Positions 13,732-24,584 of a stretch of DNA of 64,000 nucleotides are shown in pieces (positions within the stretch are counted from its first letter, which is position 1; every line of letters starts with the position of its first letter). The position numbers were made by a program, and so were the translations under genes. The stretch spans positions 62,319,980 to 62,383,979 of the forward strand of contig NC_068575.1 of the NCBI RefSeq assembly GCF_025698545.1, given 5' to 3'. Below the pieces are notes generated by a model that worked only from the letters and a program-made list of their open reading frames with translations, had not been told where the DNA came from and searched no databases. The stretch is from Gossypium raimondii. Lineage: Eukaryota; Streptophyta; Magnoliopsida; Malvales; Malvaceae.

Positions 13732-15480
13732 ATTTTCAGTAATTTAAATGTTCTCTGTCATGGTTAAAAGAAAGGCAGGTGGAAGATCCAATCATCGGAG
13801 CTTGGTTTTTTTTTTTTTTTGGTTTAAAACTGATTCAATCGATTAGGTTGGTTAATTTGATTTCATAATTTAATCAATTTTTTTAAAAGAATCATTTTTG
13901 GGTATTTGTAAAGAAGGGGATGGGAAAGGATTGTTAAGGAGTTTTTTAGGAGTTTACCGGTAAAACTTACGGTTATATGTATAATATATGACCTATAGAA
14001 TAGAATTTAATTAACGTTAAACTAACACTAAGAATTGAAATATAATTGGGCAAAGTTTACATATGGCAATTGTTCATCAACTTAAATCTTAGTATTGAAT
14101 TTGGTGTTAAAGAATTGAAACAAACATAAGTTTGTTACTAGGTCATAGTTGGAACTAGATTGATTAGATCGTGAATTTTTTGAACTGGAATGGAAAATCG
14201 GTTGAGCTTGGTTGAATTAATCATTATTTAGTTGAAATTGGATTGAGAATCACAACCATAGATTCGGTGATCATGAATTATAATGGAATAAAGTTCTTTT
14301 ATTATTATTGTTGGAATAGAATAGTGAATGAGTATCATAATAGACTAATAAATAAAATAGAATCGAGTATCATGATGGAATTAATAATGTAATCGTATTC
14401 CTATAGTTTAAGAGAATAGATATAAGAAAAAGCCACGAATGATTAATAATTCTGCATTTAATTATATAGATAAGTGGGCAGACCAATTTTTACAGAAATA
14501 AGAAATCGAACAAAGCCTACTTTGATGGAGAGTAAGAGGAGAGATTTGCTACCAAGAGCTTAAAAGAATCAGAAATCACAATAAATCATTAACACCAAAA
14601 ATCAAATGAATTAAGATGGGGGTTAGAGTGAAAAGACAAAAAAGAAATTATATATTTAAGGAAATATCAAATCAAATGGAGTATAATCTAAGCACAGAGA
14701 GATTGAGACATACCTTGTGACGGAGTGTTATACTGAAACGAATAACATCATTGTAGCGTTGCCTTTCAATGAAGAGATTTCTTGGTTCACTGAAATTGAA
14801 TGAGCTAGGTGGTTTATGGCTTGATTAGGTGAGGAAGATGAATGTGAATAGGTATCTGGAGGATTTTTTTTTTTCTCTACACCAAACAACAATTCAGATG
14901 TAGGGTTGCTAAATTGTATTCAATCCCTGAATTGTAATGGGAACTTAAACAGCCCATTAAACCTAACCTTTTGTTTGGTTGTAGATTTGAGAATTAAGCC
15001 TAAACAAGTGTTGAAATGCATAGTCTATTACAACCAATCAAATATAGTTTTAATGTTTTTTAACTATAAAGATTTTACCACATTTGAGAAAGATTATATC
15101 TTGACGGCCAAACATTTTTCTTCCTCTATACGATCAAAGGAGGACTCAAAACCATCAATAAAACAACCTTACCTTCCAATCCTATCCATAATACAACACA
15201 TACTGTGTTAACAAAATTGCACCTTGTACTTTTAACGAATACAAAAACATGATTCAAATGATTACGTATCGATTTTCATTCTACAAACTGAATTTCCTAT
15301 TTTTACTAGGAATCTTGTTCTAAGGGATAGAAAACATGTGTGATCACCTAACGGAAATAAATTACAAAATTATCATTTAATTGTTTAATTTTAGCTTTAT
15401 CAGTTTACTAACTTAAAATAAAATAACTAAAAATCCAAAAATAGTTTTTATTATAGAGCTTTTAAGGCCCTAGAACTCAA
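13732..15480. other. AT-rich spacer with an exon-like patch
   Basis: No gene is recognised. A patch at about 14725-14855, read on the minus strand, ends in CAAG followed by GTATGTC, a good donor, and is less AT-rich than its surroundings. It contains in-frame stops and may be a leader exon of a non-coding RNA or transposon remnant. The stretch 14866-15020 (ACCAAACAAC to TTTGTTTGGTTG) has short inverted similarity suggestive of a degraded DNA transposon. Confidence 0.3.
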
Positions 15481-15835
15481 AGAAATTCATCAACTACAAT
15501 AAAAAGGATAAATCTACATTTAGTATTCGAACTTGTCAATCTTTTCCATCTTAGTTCTTGAAAATTTTTGTCATTAGTCTTAAAAACATGATAATTTTTT
15601 TAATTTGATCTTTGAATTTAAATTTTACTAATGTGTGATGATGTGACACAAATGAGTTTTTTTATCAAAATTATATAAAAAATTTAATTACAAAATGGTA
15701 TAGGATGTAGATTATCTACAAAAATAGGACTTTTCTACATGCCATTAGAAATTAACTTTATCAATTCAAATTTGACTTTTGAAGTAAAAAAATTAAATTA
15801 AATTCTAGAATAAAAATAAGTATTGTTGATATTCA
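15481..15835. mobile_element. Degraded AT-rich MITE-like element
   Basis: The order of phrases (CTTAGTTCTTGAAAATTTT, TTTGATCTTTGAATTTAAATTTTACTAA, GTGATGATGTGACA) parallels the stretch at about 42800-43100 (TTTAATCATTGAATTCAGATTTTATTAAA, GTGATGATGTGATA). The parallel order suggests two old copies of one dispersed family. Termini are not clear and there is no coding potential. Confidence 0.35.
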
Positions 15836-15929
15836 ATTTTGATCTCTAACAAATCTTTTTCTCCGTTGTTTTGTTTGAGACCCATAAACAATCGAAACTT
15901 GTTTTTTTCAGCCAGGAAGGGGGGTTTAA

Positions 15930-16265
15930 ATAGGGGTTTACACTGTTAGATGACACTCTTTAAAACATTACATTTTTTTTCTTTTCAATTTTTTTTTAAC
16001 AAAAGTTATTTTTAAAAAAATTTCAAACGGTGTTGCTTGGCACATTGGCGGCACCACCTTAAAAACATTATCTTTTTTTTTTCTTTTGCCAATATTATTA
16101 AAAAAATTTAAATTGGTGTCACCAATATCTCAGGCAGTACCACAAAAAAAATATCGTATTTGTATATTATTTGTACTTTATTTAGAAAAAAACATATTGG
16201 CAGTACCACTTAAAAACATTTGTTTTGAACGATATGATTGGCTTGGGGGAAAGCTTAGAGTGTCA
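15930..16265. repeat. Degraded repeat with recurring GGC(A/G)G(C/T)ACCAC motif
   Basis: GGCGGCACCACCTTAAAAACATT (16048-16070) recurs in degenerate form near 16132-16143 (GGCAGTACCAC) and 16199-16221 (GGCAGTACCACTTAAAAACATT). The stretches between are AT-rich homopolymer runs. The GGCGGCACCAAC motif is also prominent in the foldback-like element at 23.2-24.6 kb, so this may be a rearranged relative. No protein coding is supported. Confidence 0.4.
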
Positions 16266-16680
16266 ACTGACAGGGTAGTGACGCTTAATAGCATTGTAAA
16301 AAATATTTTATTTTCGTAAATAATCTACATTCTATACCATTTTCGCATTTCATTTTTTATATAATTTTGATAAATAAAAAAAACCTAACACGTTGGGAAA
16401 AAGTTTCAAATTTTAAAAACTAACACGCATGAAAAATTAGAGACGAAATTAAAAAAATTTATCTAAGTTTAGAGACTATCCCTTAAACTATTTCATCATC
16501 TTCTTAGAAGCTTGTGTTGCCCAAAGTGAATCAAACAAAAATTGAATGAGTTCACTCCCGTTTGAATTCAAATAAAATAAAATAAATTTTAAATTTAATT
16601 ATAAAAATATATAAATGTTAATATAAAAATATTTTTTAAAATTTATTATTATTCAAAATGGTAAAACAGGTTGGGCATGG

Positions 16681-17053
16681 GTTGAGAGTAGAGGTGTTCA
16701 TGGGCCAGGCGGCCCGGCCCGGCCTGACGGCCCGCCCAAAATATGGGAGGGTTCGGGTAAAAATATAGGCCCGAAATATGAGTTTGGGTAAAAAAAGAGG
16801 CCCGTTTAAAAAACGGGCCGGGCCTCGGGCACAACTTTTTTGGCCCGGCCCGGTCCGACCCGGCCCGAATATATAATAAAAAATATTTTTTTAATATTTT
16901 TAAAAAATTGGTGTTTATTTTTTAAAAAAATGGGCCGGGCTGGGCTCGGGCCTGGACAAAATTTTAGGCCCATATTTTGGGCCGGGCCCGAGCCTAGCAT
17001 GCGGGCTAAAATTTTTTATGGCCCGGCCTGGCCCATGAACACCTAGTTGAGAG
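16681..17053. mobile_element. hAT-type MITE with 8-bp target-site duplication
   Basis: The element body is 16689-17045. It begins TAGAGGTGTTCATGGGCCAG and ends with the near inverse (CTGGCCCATGAACACCTA). It is flanked on both sides by the octamer GTTGAGAG (16681-16688 and 17046-17053), the 8-bp duplication expected of hAT insertion. The body is strikingly GC-rich (runs of GGCCCGGCC) with an AT-rich centre and no transposase. All open frames across it are low-complexity artefacts of the inverted repeats. A much older relative lies at 39398-40002. Confidence 0.88.
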
Positions 17054-17470
17054 GCAAAAAGCCCCCCTAGCTTAATGGATATAAACGTGAAGATGATGTA
17101 AGGCAGAGTTAGGTTATGTGCTGAAATTTATTATTATTTTTTTTATCATTATTATTTTGGAAAGTCAACGAATCTAAAATATTTTGAACTCCACTTAAGG
17201 ATCATTTAATGATATGGTACATGCTATTTGGCTTGTATATACTTCTTAAATCATTATTTAACTGAAAAACACAAATTTAATTTCGTTGATTTACATAATC
17301 AATTAAAAGATAAAATTACATCGAAAAAATACAAACACGAAGAAAAATATCAACTAATTAAAACTTTGAAGCCTTATTTATGAGGTGTTCTCTCTCTCTC
17401 TCTTTTTGGCTACTAATTAAGTTATAGAAATGATTCTCCCTTGAAAAATTTCGCCATGTAAAATATGCGC
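17054..17470. other. Spacer / probable MYB 3' UTR
   Basis: AT-rich sequence between the hAT MITE and the MYB stop codon. A (TC)n microsatellite lies at about 17391-17403. The part adjoining 17470 should include the minus-strand MYB 3' UTR; no polyadenylation site is assigned. Confidence 0.4.
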
Positions 17471-18761
17471 TTATATGTACAGTACATTATTGTTTATTTC
17501 ATTACCAAGAAATTCTTCTTCTGAAATCTGGGTTTCGAACTTGAATTCTGAGCTAAACATTTCGTCATTCACCAATGCATAGCTCAGCCCATCTTGAAAA
17601 TCATTGTCAAATGATCCTAAATATGCACTCAAGAAAGGGTCTTGGAAATTTGAACTCGAACCATGGTTAAATCCATTTAAGGAAGCCGAATTCGCGACAC
17701 TTTCACCTTCTTGATCGATTGATAACCACTCTGCAAACAAAAGCCTTGGCATCAGGCTGCCGTGAGGCTCGTTAGAGATGTTTAATTGCCTTGCAACGGT
17801 TTGATCGGTACTTATCGATGGCTTTTCGATGTGATGGAAGGATTCAAAGCTCGGGATTCGCATGTCGGCAAAGTTTCGAGGAGACAAAGCGGAATCAGTG
17901 TTTTCCGAGCTAGATGTGGTGTATGGAGTCCTGGTTTGAGGTTCCAATTCTTCAGCTTTTGCAACTCTTTTCTTCAGATGTGAATGCCAATAGTTCTTAA
18001 TCTCATTATCAGTTCTTCCAGGCAAATTTTGTGCAATTTGGGACCACCTAGTCAATTAAAGAACAAAACATGGCATCCTAGTTAGTTCATTGCAAAAACC
18101 ATTGTTGACTTCAGCAATAATGCTACCAACTACATTATTAATTTGAGTTCATATTTGTCTCCGGAACAATCGGATTTTTTAAACACATATTCGGATATAA
18201 ATGTCGGATACGAAATATTTACCTGTTGCCTAACAAATGGTGAAGGGTTAAGATAGTGTCTTCCTCTTGAGGCGAAAACATCCCTCGTTTTAAACCCGGT
18301 CTCAAGTAATTAATCCACCTTAATCTGCAACTTTTCCCATTCCTTTGTAAACCTGTGTATTGTTAACTTGTAAGCTACGGTATCCCCATTCTTAAAAAAA
18401 TATGTTCGTGTTTGATAATCGTGTCTATTGCAGAAATTACTGCCCAAATCAAAGAAAACCTGGTGCATTTCAATAATCAGCAGCACTTGCAATGCACTTG
18501 AATACAAATAAAATGCCAGAATATTTGCAGAGGACCCAGTGTCATTTTTGTTTAAATGCAATTTGGTCCATTGGAACCCTACAAATACATTAAATGGTAT
18601 GTGTGTATACATATAGACTGACCTGCATTGATGGCAACAGAGGTCCAGCAGCCATGGCCGTGTTTGAGGACATAGTTTCTAAGCTTAAGGTCTTCTTCAG
18701 GTGACCATAACCCCTTTCTGTGCTTAGCTCTTGGCTTCTGATCTGATGATTTAGAACCCAT
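17471..18761 (-). CDS. R2R3-MYB transcription factor, LAF1/MYB18-like
   Basis: Nuclear DNA-binding regulator. Three exons on the minus strand: 18761-18623, 18352-18223 (130 bp, the length usual for this exon in R2R3-MYB genes) and 18047-17471; GT-AG junctions restore a 281-residue frame ending in TAA. The R2 repeat has Trp19, Trp39 and Trp59. R3 has Phe in place of its first Trp (GMFSPQEED), as is usual in plants, then RWSQIA and [11 protein letters not shown]. The N-terminal [12 protein letters not shown] and the [11 protein letters not shown] linker resemble the Arabidopsis LAF1 (MYB18)/MYB19/MYB45 group, which includes a phytochrome A signalling factor. The C-terminal half is acidic and Ser-rich. 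Subgroup placement is by recalled similarity. The ATG at 18761 is the first in frame before RAKHRKG. Confidence 0.94.
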
Positions 18762-19300
18762 TTTTGCTTGCTTGAAACTCAAAGAGATTAGCTTTAAAAA
18801 CTTACACAAAAAGATAACTAAAAGCAATGAGGTTGAACGGGCAAGCTACAGGAACAGTACCAAAAGCAATAAATAGGCAACCCCAAAAAGATCATAAAAT
18901 AAAGCTGAAATTAGTTGTAAGTTCAATCATTTTAAAAATGGAACAGTTGTGGAATAAACAATTAACAATGTGGGCTTTTCTTTAATTTTGTTTTCTGTTA
19001 TTGAATTTTATTTTATTTTATAAGGGTAAGGCCCGGGTTGTTTGAAAATCGAATCAGATTTTAGTGTCAATTGAAAACTTATTTGTGAGACTCGAACTCT
19101 GGTATTAACTAGAATGTTAATGAATACTCATTCAACCCATGTTTTCCATTGCATTTATTTTTAAGCTGATATGATTAAGGTGTTGCTCATGTTCATTTCA
19201 AGAACCATGAAAAATAATATTTTTAGAGTTTATACATGTCTCTTCTAACAATGTCAATTTTAAAGTTCGAACTTAAATTGTCTCTTTGAATGTACGATAT
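18762..19300. promoter_or_regulatory. Upstream region of the MYB gene
   Basis: The first few hundred bases upstream of the minus-strand ATG are expected to hold the promoter and 5' UTR. I could not fix a convincing TATA box. No other gene is seen. Confidence 0.3.
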
Positions 19301-21190
19301 GGTCTATTGTTGCACTCAACAATAGAAATGTAATCAAGTTGAGTTGAGCCCGAATAATGAAAAGCTTGAGCTTGATTATAAATTTGAGGCTCAATACTTG
19401 ATTTAAGCATCAAATTTTAAGCTAAAGCTTAATTATATTAAGCTCTTTCTAATAATAACAGTAATAATATAATTTCATAATATAAAAATATATTAAAAAA
19501 GAAAACCTCAATAAGACCCGAGAGTCGTTCAAATAAAGTATTATAGTGTTAGAATTCGACTTGACCAATAACTTGAGTGGATCAAACTCAAATTCAACTC
19601 AATTATTATCAAACTGAGTTTGATTTTTTTTTTAATAAAATTTAAATAGCTTACAAGTATCTCATTTACACCGTAATCAACACTTGAAGTACAATAATAT
19701 CTTTTACATTATTATCGACTTCATCATTATACCTAACCATAAGTTCTTGTTGGACCAAAAATAAAAGAACAAAACCTTCCACTAGTAAGATTAAGGTTTT
19801 TTTTTAAATTCTAAACCACTTACTGGTGGAATTAGTTACAAAATTCGATGTTAATACTTATTTTATATATTGCAATTATCTCCAATAATATAAGTTTAAA
19901 CTTTTTTTTTTTTACTTCTTAGTACGCAGGGATATTTTTTAATTCTTTGGTATCTTCCAAGTAAGCATAATTTCTTTATATTTTCGTTGAAATTGCTTCT
20001 TGTTCTTTAGTTGACTTTATACAAATATGTGTATATGCTGTAATAAAACTACCTTTCAATGCCAAATTCATAAACACTTTATCCAAACATTCGATTAATA
20101 TTTGAATTTATTTTTATTTGATACCGAGTTTATTTTAATGTTTAATTTGGTATTCAAATCAAACGTCATCATATGACTCAATGAATATTTCACACGTCAC
20201 GTATGCTTAGTACTGGATTGGGAGAAAAAAATCAGTATTAAATTCGAGAAACTCATATACTAATTTAAATATTAAAACTAAATTTAGGTACCAATTAATG
20301 GATTAATCTTATCAAATAACTCGATGTTTTAATAAAGGTAATTACAAATAAATAACAATACATAATTAACTTTTTTACAAAATTTCATTAAACTCTTCAA
20401 AATTTTGAAATTTACATATTCACTCCAGAACTTAAACCAATCAACATGAAGACCATAATTAACAAAATTTTCCACATTTTAATTAGGGCACATAAAGCTA
20501 TTGTTTTAAAATATTAACAAGTTAGGTGAGGTGATTAGTATTTGAATAATTTATTGCTTAAAAATAAAACAAAAATGTGAACTCGTTTTGGTATTTTACG
20601 ATGTTACCGACAGTTTGATGCTTTTGTCCTCAGCAATCATTTTAATTCCTATTTTAAATTAATGCTGAAATTCAATTAATTGGTGCATAAATTTGACCAT
20701 CCAATTATTTATAGATTATATGTTATTTTTTAATATATTAATTAATGTATTTGTTATTTAATAAAACGCGTGTTATATAATCATATGATTTTTATTTTAG
20801 AAAATCTGGTTGTCGGGATTATGACCTAATCATTTAATTATTATTTTATTTCTTTCAATTATATGCTAATCATTTATCAATTAAGCTATCTTTTTTTAAA
20901 TATATGAGTTATTATTTAATTTATTTAAATGGTTACATTTTGCTTAGTTTCATTTAATTTTATTTAGGTTTAGAAGATTATAAGAACCTTCGTTAATAAA
21001 ACGATAAAATTTAAGGGGTTTAAAAATATTTTTATTAAAATATATCTTATGTCAATTATGACTCATTCTTCAAATTAGATTACGAGCCATTTGACAAATT
21101 GTGTCTAAGTTTTTTTTTTATAATTGGAATAAATAATATTTAAATGAATAAGAAAAAGTGTTATGGCCTATGGATTAAGTTTTAATATAA
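19301..21190. other. AT-rich gene-free spacer with old repeat traces
   Basis: No open frame resembles a protein. The stretch 19320-19625 is rich in GAGCTTGAG/ACTCAA-type words (TTGAGTTGAGCCCGAAT near the left, AACTCAAATTCAACTCAA near the right) and looks like a decayed non-autonomous DNA transposon. The stretch 20090-20340 has TTTGGTATTCAAATC and GGTACCAATTAAT words resembling 47980-48180, another possible dispersed family. Confidence 0.35.
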
Positions 21191-21196
21191 AATAGG

Positions 21197-21679
21197 TATA
21201 ATAATAAATTTAACCCTTAATGTTTATATTTTCTCAATTTAATCATTATTTTTAGCTAAATTTGGCTCTAAAACTTTCAAAAAGAAAAGAAGTTGGATCG
21301 TTTTAAATAGAAATGGCGACTAAAAATTAATTTTATTAATGTTGGTGTGACAACCCGTGAGATAGTTTATGTGTAATTCATGTTGATATGATATCAAGTC
21401 AACAAATAATTTAGAAATTATAAACAATTAAAAAAATTAAAAGTTTATAAAAAATTATCATGAAGTGCACATAGATTGCCATACAGATTGTCATGTTTAA
21501 AAATTCATTTTAGTAAGTATTTCCATTAAGAAAACAATAATTTGATTCTTTTTTAAATGTTGATGGTTAAATTCGATTCTTTTAAAACGTTAAGAGCTAA
21601 ATTTTGTTTAAGAAAAAAAAGAGAATACAAGTTAAATTGATAAAAAAATGTAAACACTAAGAGCTAAATTTATTATTAT
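21197..21679. mobile_element. MITE with ~60-bp terminal inverted repeats
   Basis: The left end reads TATAATAATAAATTTAACCC, then TTAATGTTTATATTTTCTCAATTTAA. The inverse of the right end reads CATAATAATAAATTTAGCTC, then TTAGTGTTTACATTTTTTTATCAATTTAA. The internal motif at about 21458-21490 (CATGAAGTGCACATAGATTG) recurs in the element near 42481. There is no transposase. Superfamily is uncertain; no clear target duplication was found. Confidence 0.7.
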
Positions 21680-21689
21680 GTCAATTAAA

Positions 21690-22800
21690 TAACTAGGTAT
21701 TATTAATTTACTTAATACTTTGTATATACAATTTACATAAATGGAACATAAAATATAACTCATGATAGATAGACAAAAATCTACCTATCCTTAGTTGGCA
21801 TTGTTGCCAACAGCGAAGCCAGTGGAGGCTGGCAAAGGTTTATAAAATTTTAAATTAGTAATGTTAAAATTGCACTTTGGCTCCTCAAACATGATAAAAT
21901 TTTGATTCAATCATTTAAAAATTATAAAGATATAGACTATTATTATCATGAAAATAAATAATTTAATTCTACCCAATTTTTTTGACTCTCACCTTTGTAT
22001 GGTTGCCACCATAATTACGAAATGTTACCAACCTAGGGATAAGCACGGGCTTCGAGGGTAAAATTATGTTTGATCCCTTTGAAATTTGTGAAATTTTAAA
22101 TTAATCTAATGAAATTTTTATTTGTTTTAACCTCTAAAACTTTTCCGACTCTCCAAAAATAATAAATCTACCCATAACTTCTCAATAATAAAATCACATT
22201 TTAAGATTTAATTCTAACCCCTTGATTTCGTGATGCTTACACAATATGCTTATGTCAGTTCTTTTTCATACCAACCTCCATTAAAAGATCTCAAAATGAG
22301 TAATGACGCGGCCTCACACAATTTCAACCTCCACCTACCTCCCCCATTTTTGTTTCTCTTTTAATTTGATATATAAAGTCAAATTAGGGCTTCCAAAATA
22401 GTAATAACATGAATATGCTAATCCAAAATATTATTATTTTTCACTATAGTCTTAATGGTTATTTTTGTACATAAAATAAAAAAATAAATATTTTTAATTT
22501 CTTTAATATTTGAATACAAATATATATATATATTACATATTTTCAATTATTTGTTGAATAAAAAATAGTTCCATTATTTAATCTCCAACTTATAAATTAA
22601 TGGTGCTCCAATTAAATTGATTATATTATAAATGGATAGAAGAGACGTTGATTAATGTGTTCAATTGGAGCATGAAATGTGTTCCAAAATTATTGGATTA
22701 AACTCTATATTTTACTGAATATTGACATAATTATATACACATATGGGTAGTTAGCAAGTGACTTAGAACAAATTATACAAGTCATTTATTGAGATTAAAA
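21690..22800. other. AT-rich spacer, no gene seen
   Basis: Only short unconserved frames and AT-rich text. A TA-repeat lies at about 22522-22533. Nothing else can be supported. Confidence 0.5.
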
Positions 22801-23220
22801 AATCGTATCTTAAGAATACGAAGGAGACTTGTTACTTTGCCATATGTATATATACGCGTCCATCAAACATCATCACCAAACCAGGGAGCCAACAAGGGAG
22901 CTTGGAATGTAAAACGGCAATATTTATATATATAGTTGCCATAAAAGTCAGCAAGAGACACAGTTTATGATAGAAAATGAATGAGACAGTGGAGCAGTAC
23001 TTCCCCACCGTATCTCTGTCTGTCAATATACATAAAGCCTTACAGTCAATACTTAATTAAGCTACCTACGTGTACAGAGACATCTCTAAGCTAACACGCT
23101 CCATGTATATGTATACACACACTTGTCGATTAACAGATGTCGACCCTAATGCCCTGGATCCCTTCTTCTCACCATGACAGCTGAGCTCACTCACCAATAT
23201 GTAACATCAATAATCCACTT
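22801..23220. other. Higher-complexity island without a recognisable gene
   Basis: This stretch is less AT-rich and less repetitive than its surroundings and has promoter-like text (TATATATA at about 22926-22935 and CATATGTATATATACGCG at 22840-22857). No frame over 64 codons exists and none resembles a known protein. A microRNA or other non-coding gene was considered, but no strong hairpin or known mature sequence was found. Confidence 0.25.
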
Positions 23221-23242
23221 TTTGTCATTAATATATACTATA

Positions 23243-24584
23243 CGGGTTTTTTTATTAAAATATTATAAAAAAATATCAAAATAATATACAAAAAAATTTA
23301 TTTATCAAAATAATACAAAAAAAAAGGCTGAATGGAGGGCCTGGCACAGGCAGCACCAACGGTGCCTGTGGCAGAGGCGGCACCAACATGTTCCTATTTC
23401 AGCCCTTTGTTCGTATTTTTTTCCCCGATTTTATTACTTAAAAAAATACTATTTTCTATTTTTATTATTTTACATTATTTTAGTACATTATGTTTAAATG
23501 TATTCATTTAGTGTGTTTTTTATTGAAATTAAAAAAAAAACCCTCATTTCAGCCCTTTATTCGTATTTTTTCCCCGAATTTTATTACTTTTAAAAAATAT
23601 TATATTTTCTAGTTTTATTATTTTACATTATTTTAATACATTATGTTTGAAATGTATTCATTTAGTGTGTTTTTTATTGAAATTAAAAAACCCTTATTTC
23701 GCAAATTGTTCGTATTTTTCCCGGATTTTATTACTTTAAAAAATATCATTTTCTAGTTTTATTATTTTACATTATTTTAGTACATTATGTTTGAAATGTA
23801 TTCGTTTAGTGTGTTTTTTATTGAAATTAAAAAACCATTATTTCGCCCTTTGTTCGTATTTTTTTGGATTTTATTACTTTCAATAAAAATATATTATTTT
23901 TGTATTTTATTATTTTACATTATTTTAGTACATTATGTTTGAAATGCATTAATTTATTGTGTTTTTAAATAAATTTAAAAATCCTTATTTCGCTCTTTAT
24001 TCGTATTTTTTCTAAATTTTATTACTTTAAAAATATACTATTTTCTAATTTTATTATTTATATTATTTTAATACATTATATTTGAAATGTATTAATTTAC
24101 TGTGTTTTTAAATAAATTTTAAAAACTATTATTTCGCCATTTATTCGTATTTTTCCCCAAATTTTATTACTTTTAAAAATATAATATTTTCTAATCTTAT
24201 TATTTTACATTATTTTAATACATTATATTTAAAATATTTTCATTTAGTGTGCTTAAATAAATTTTAAAAAACCCTTATTTCAACTATTTTTTGTATTTTT
24301 ACTGAATTTTATTACTTCCAATAAAAACACACTAACTAAATACATTTCAAATATAATATATTAAAATAATGTAAAATAATATATTTTTTAAAATAATAAA
24401 ATCGAAAAAAAAATACGAACAAAGAGCTAAATTACGTACATGTAGGTGCCGCCTCTGTCACAGGCATAATTGGTGCCACGACAGACTCTCCATTCAACCG
24501 TTTTTTTTTTGTATTATTTTAGTAAATAATTTTTTTTATGTATTATTTTGGTTTTTTTTATAATATTTTAGTAAAAAAACCCCA
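23243..24584. mobile_element. Foldback-like element with ~300-bp inverted arms
   Basis: The left end starts GGGTTTTTTTATTAAAATAT; the right end is its inverse (ATATTTTAGTAAAAAAACCCC). Pairing continues inward through GAATGGAG, the GC-rich CACAGGC/GGCACCA block, GAGGCGGCACC, TTTGTTCGTATTTTTTT, TTTTATTATTTTACATTATTTTA and TTTAGTGTGTTTTT-like text, giving arms of about 300 bp. The left arm is expanded by tandem repetition (see 23411-24330). No protein coding is seen. The architecture matches foldback or long-TIR non-autonomous DNA elements. A clean target duplication was not identified. Confidence 0.72.
23411..24330 (+). repeat. Tandem array of about seven 144-150 bp units
   Basis: The phrase TCGTATTTTT recurs at 23411, 23561, 23710, 23854, 24001 and 24145, and as TTGTATTTTT at 24291. 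Spacings are 150, 149, 144, 147, 144 and 146. Each unit continues with a TTTTATTACTT block, TTATTATTTTACATTATTTTA, TACATTATGTTTGAAATGTATTCATTT and GTGTTTTT. Only one inverted counterpart exists on the right side, so the amplification is confined to the left arm of the enclosing element. Confidence 0.88.

Noticed and set aside
16649-17046. Pro/Gly/Arg-rich open frames on both strands
   Set aside because: They lie on a GC-rich hAT MITE with inverted repeats; composition explains the absence of stops.
22860-23200. Possible microRNA precursor
   Set aside because: GGCTCCCTG-like and other short matches to known miRNAs extend only about nine bases, and no long hairpin can be drawn around them.
23411-24330. 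Regularly spaced repeats resembling a CRISPR array
   Set aside because: Whole ~147-bp units are repeated without unique spacers, in a plant nuclear context and inside a foldback element.
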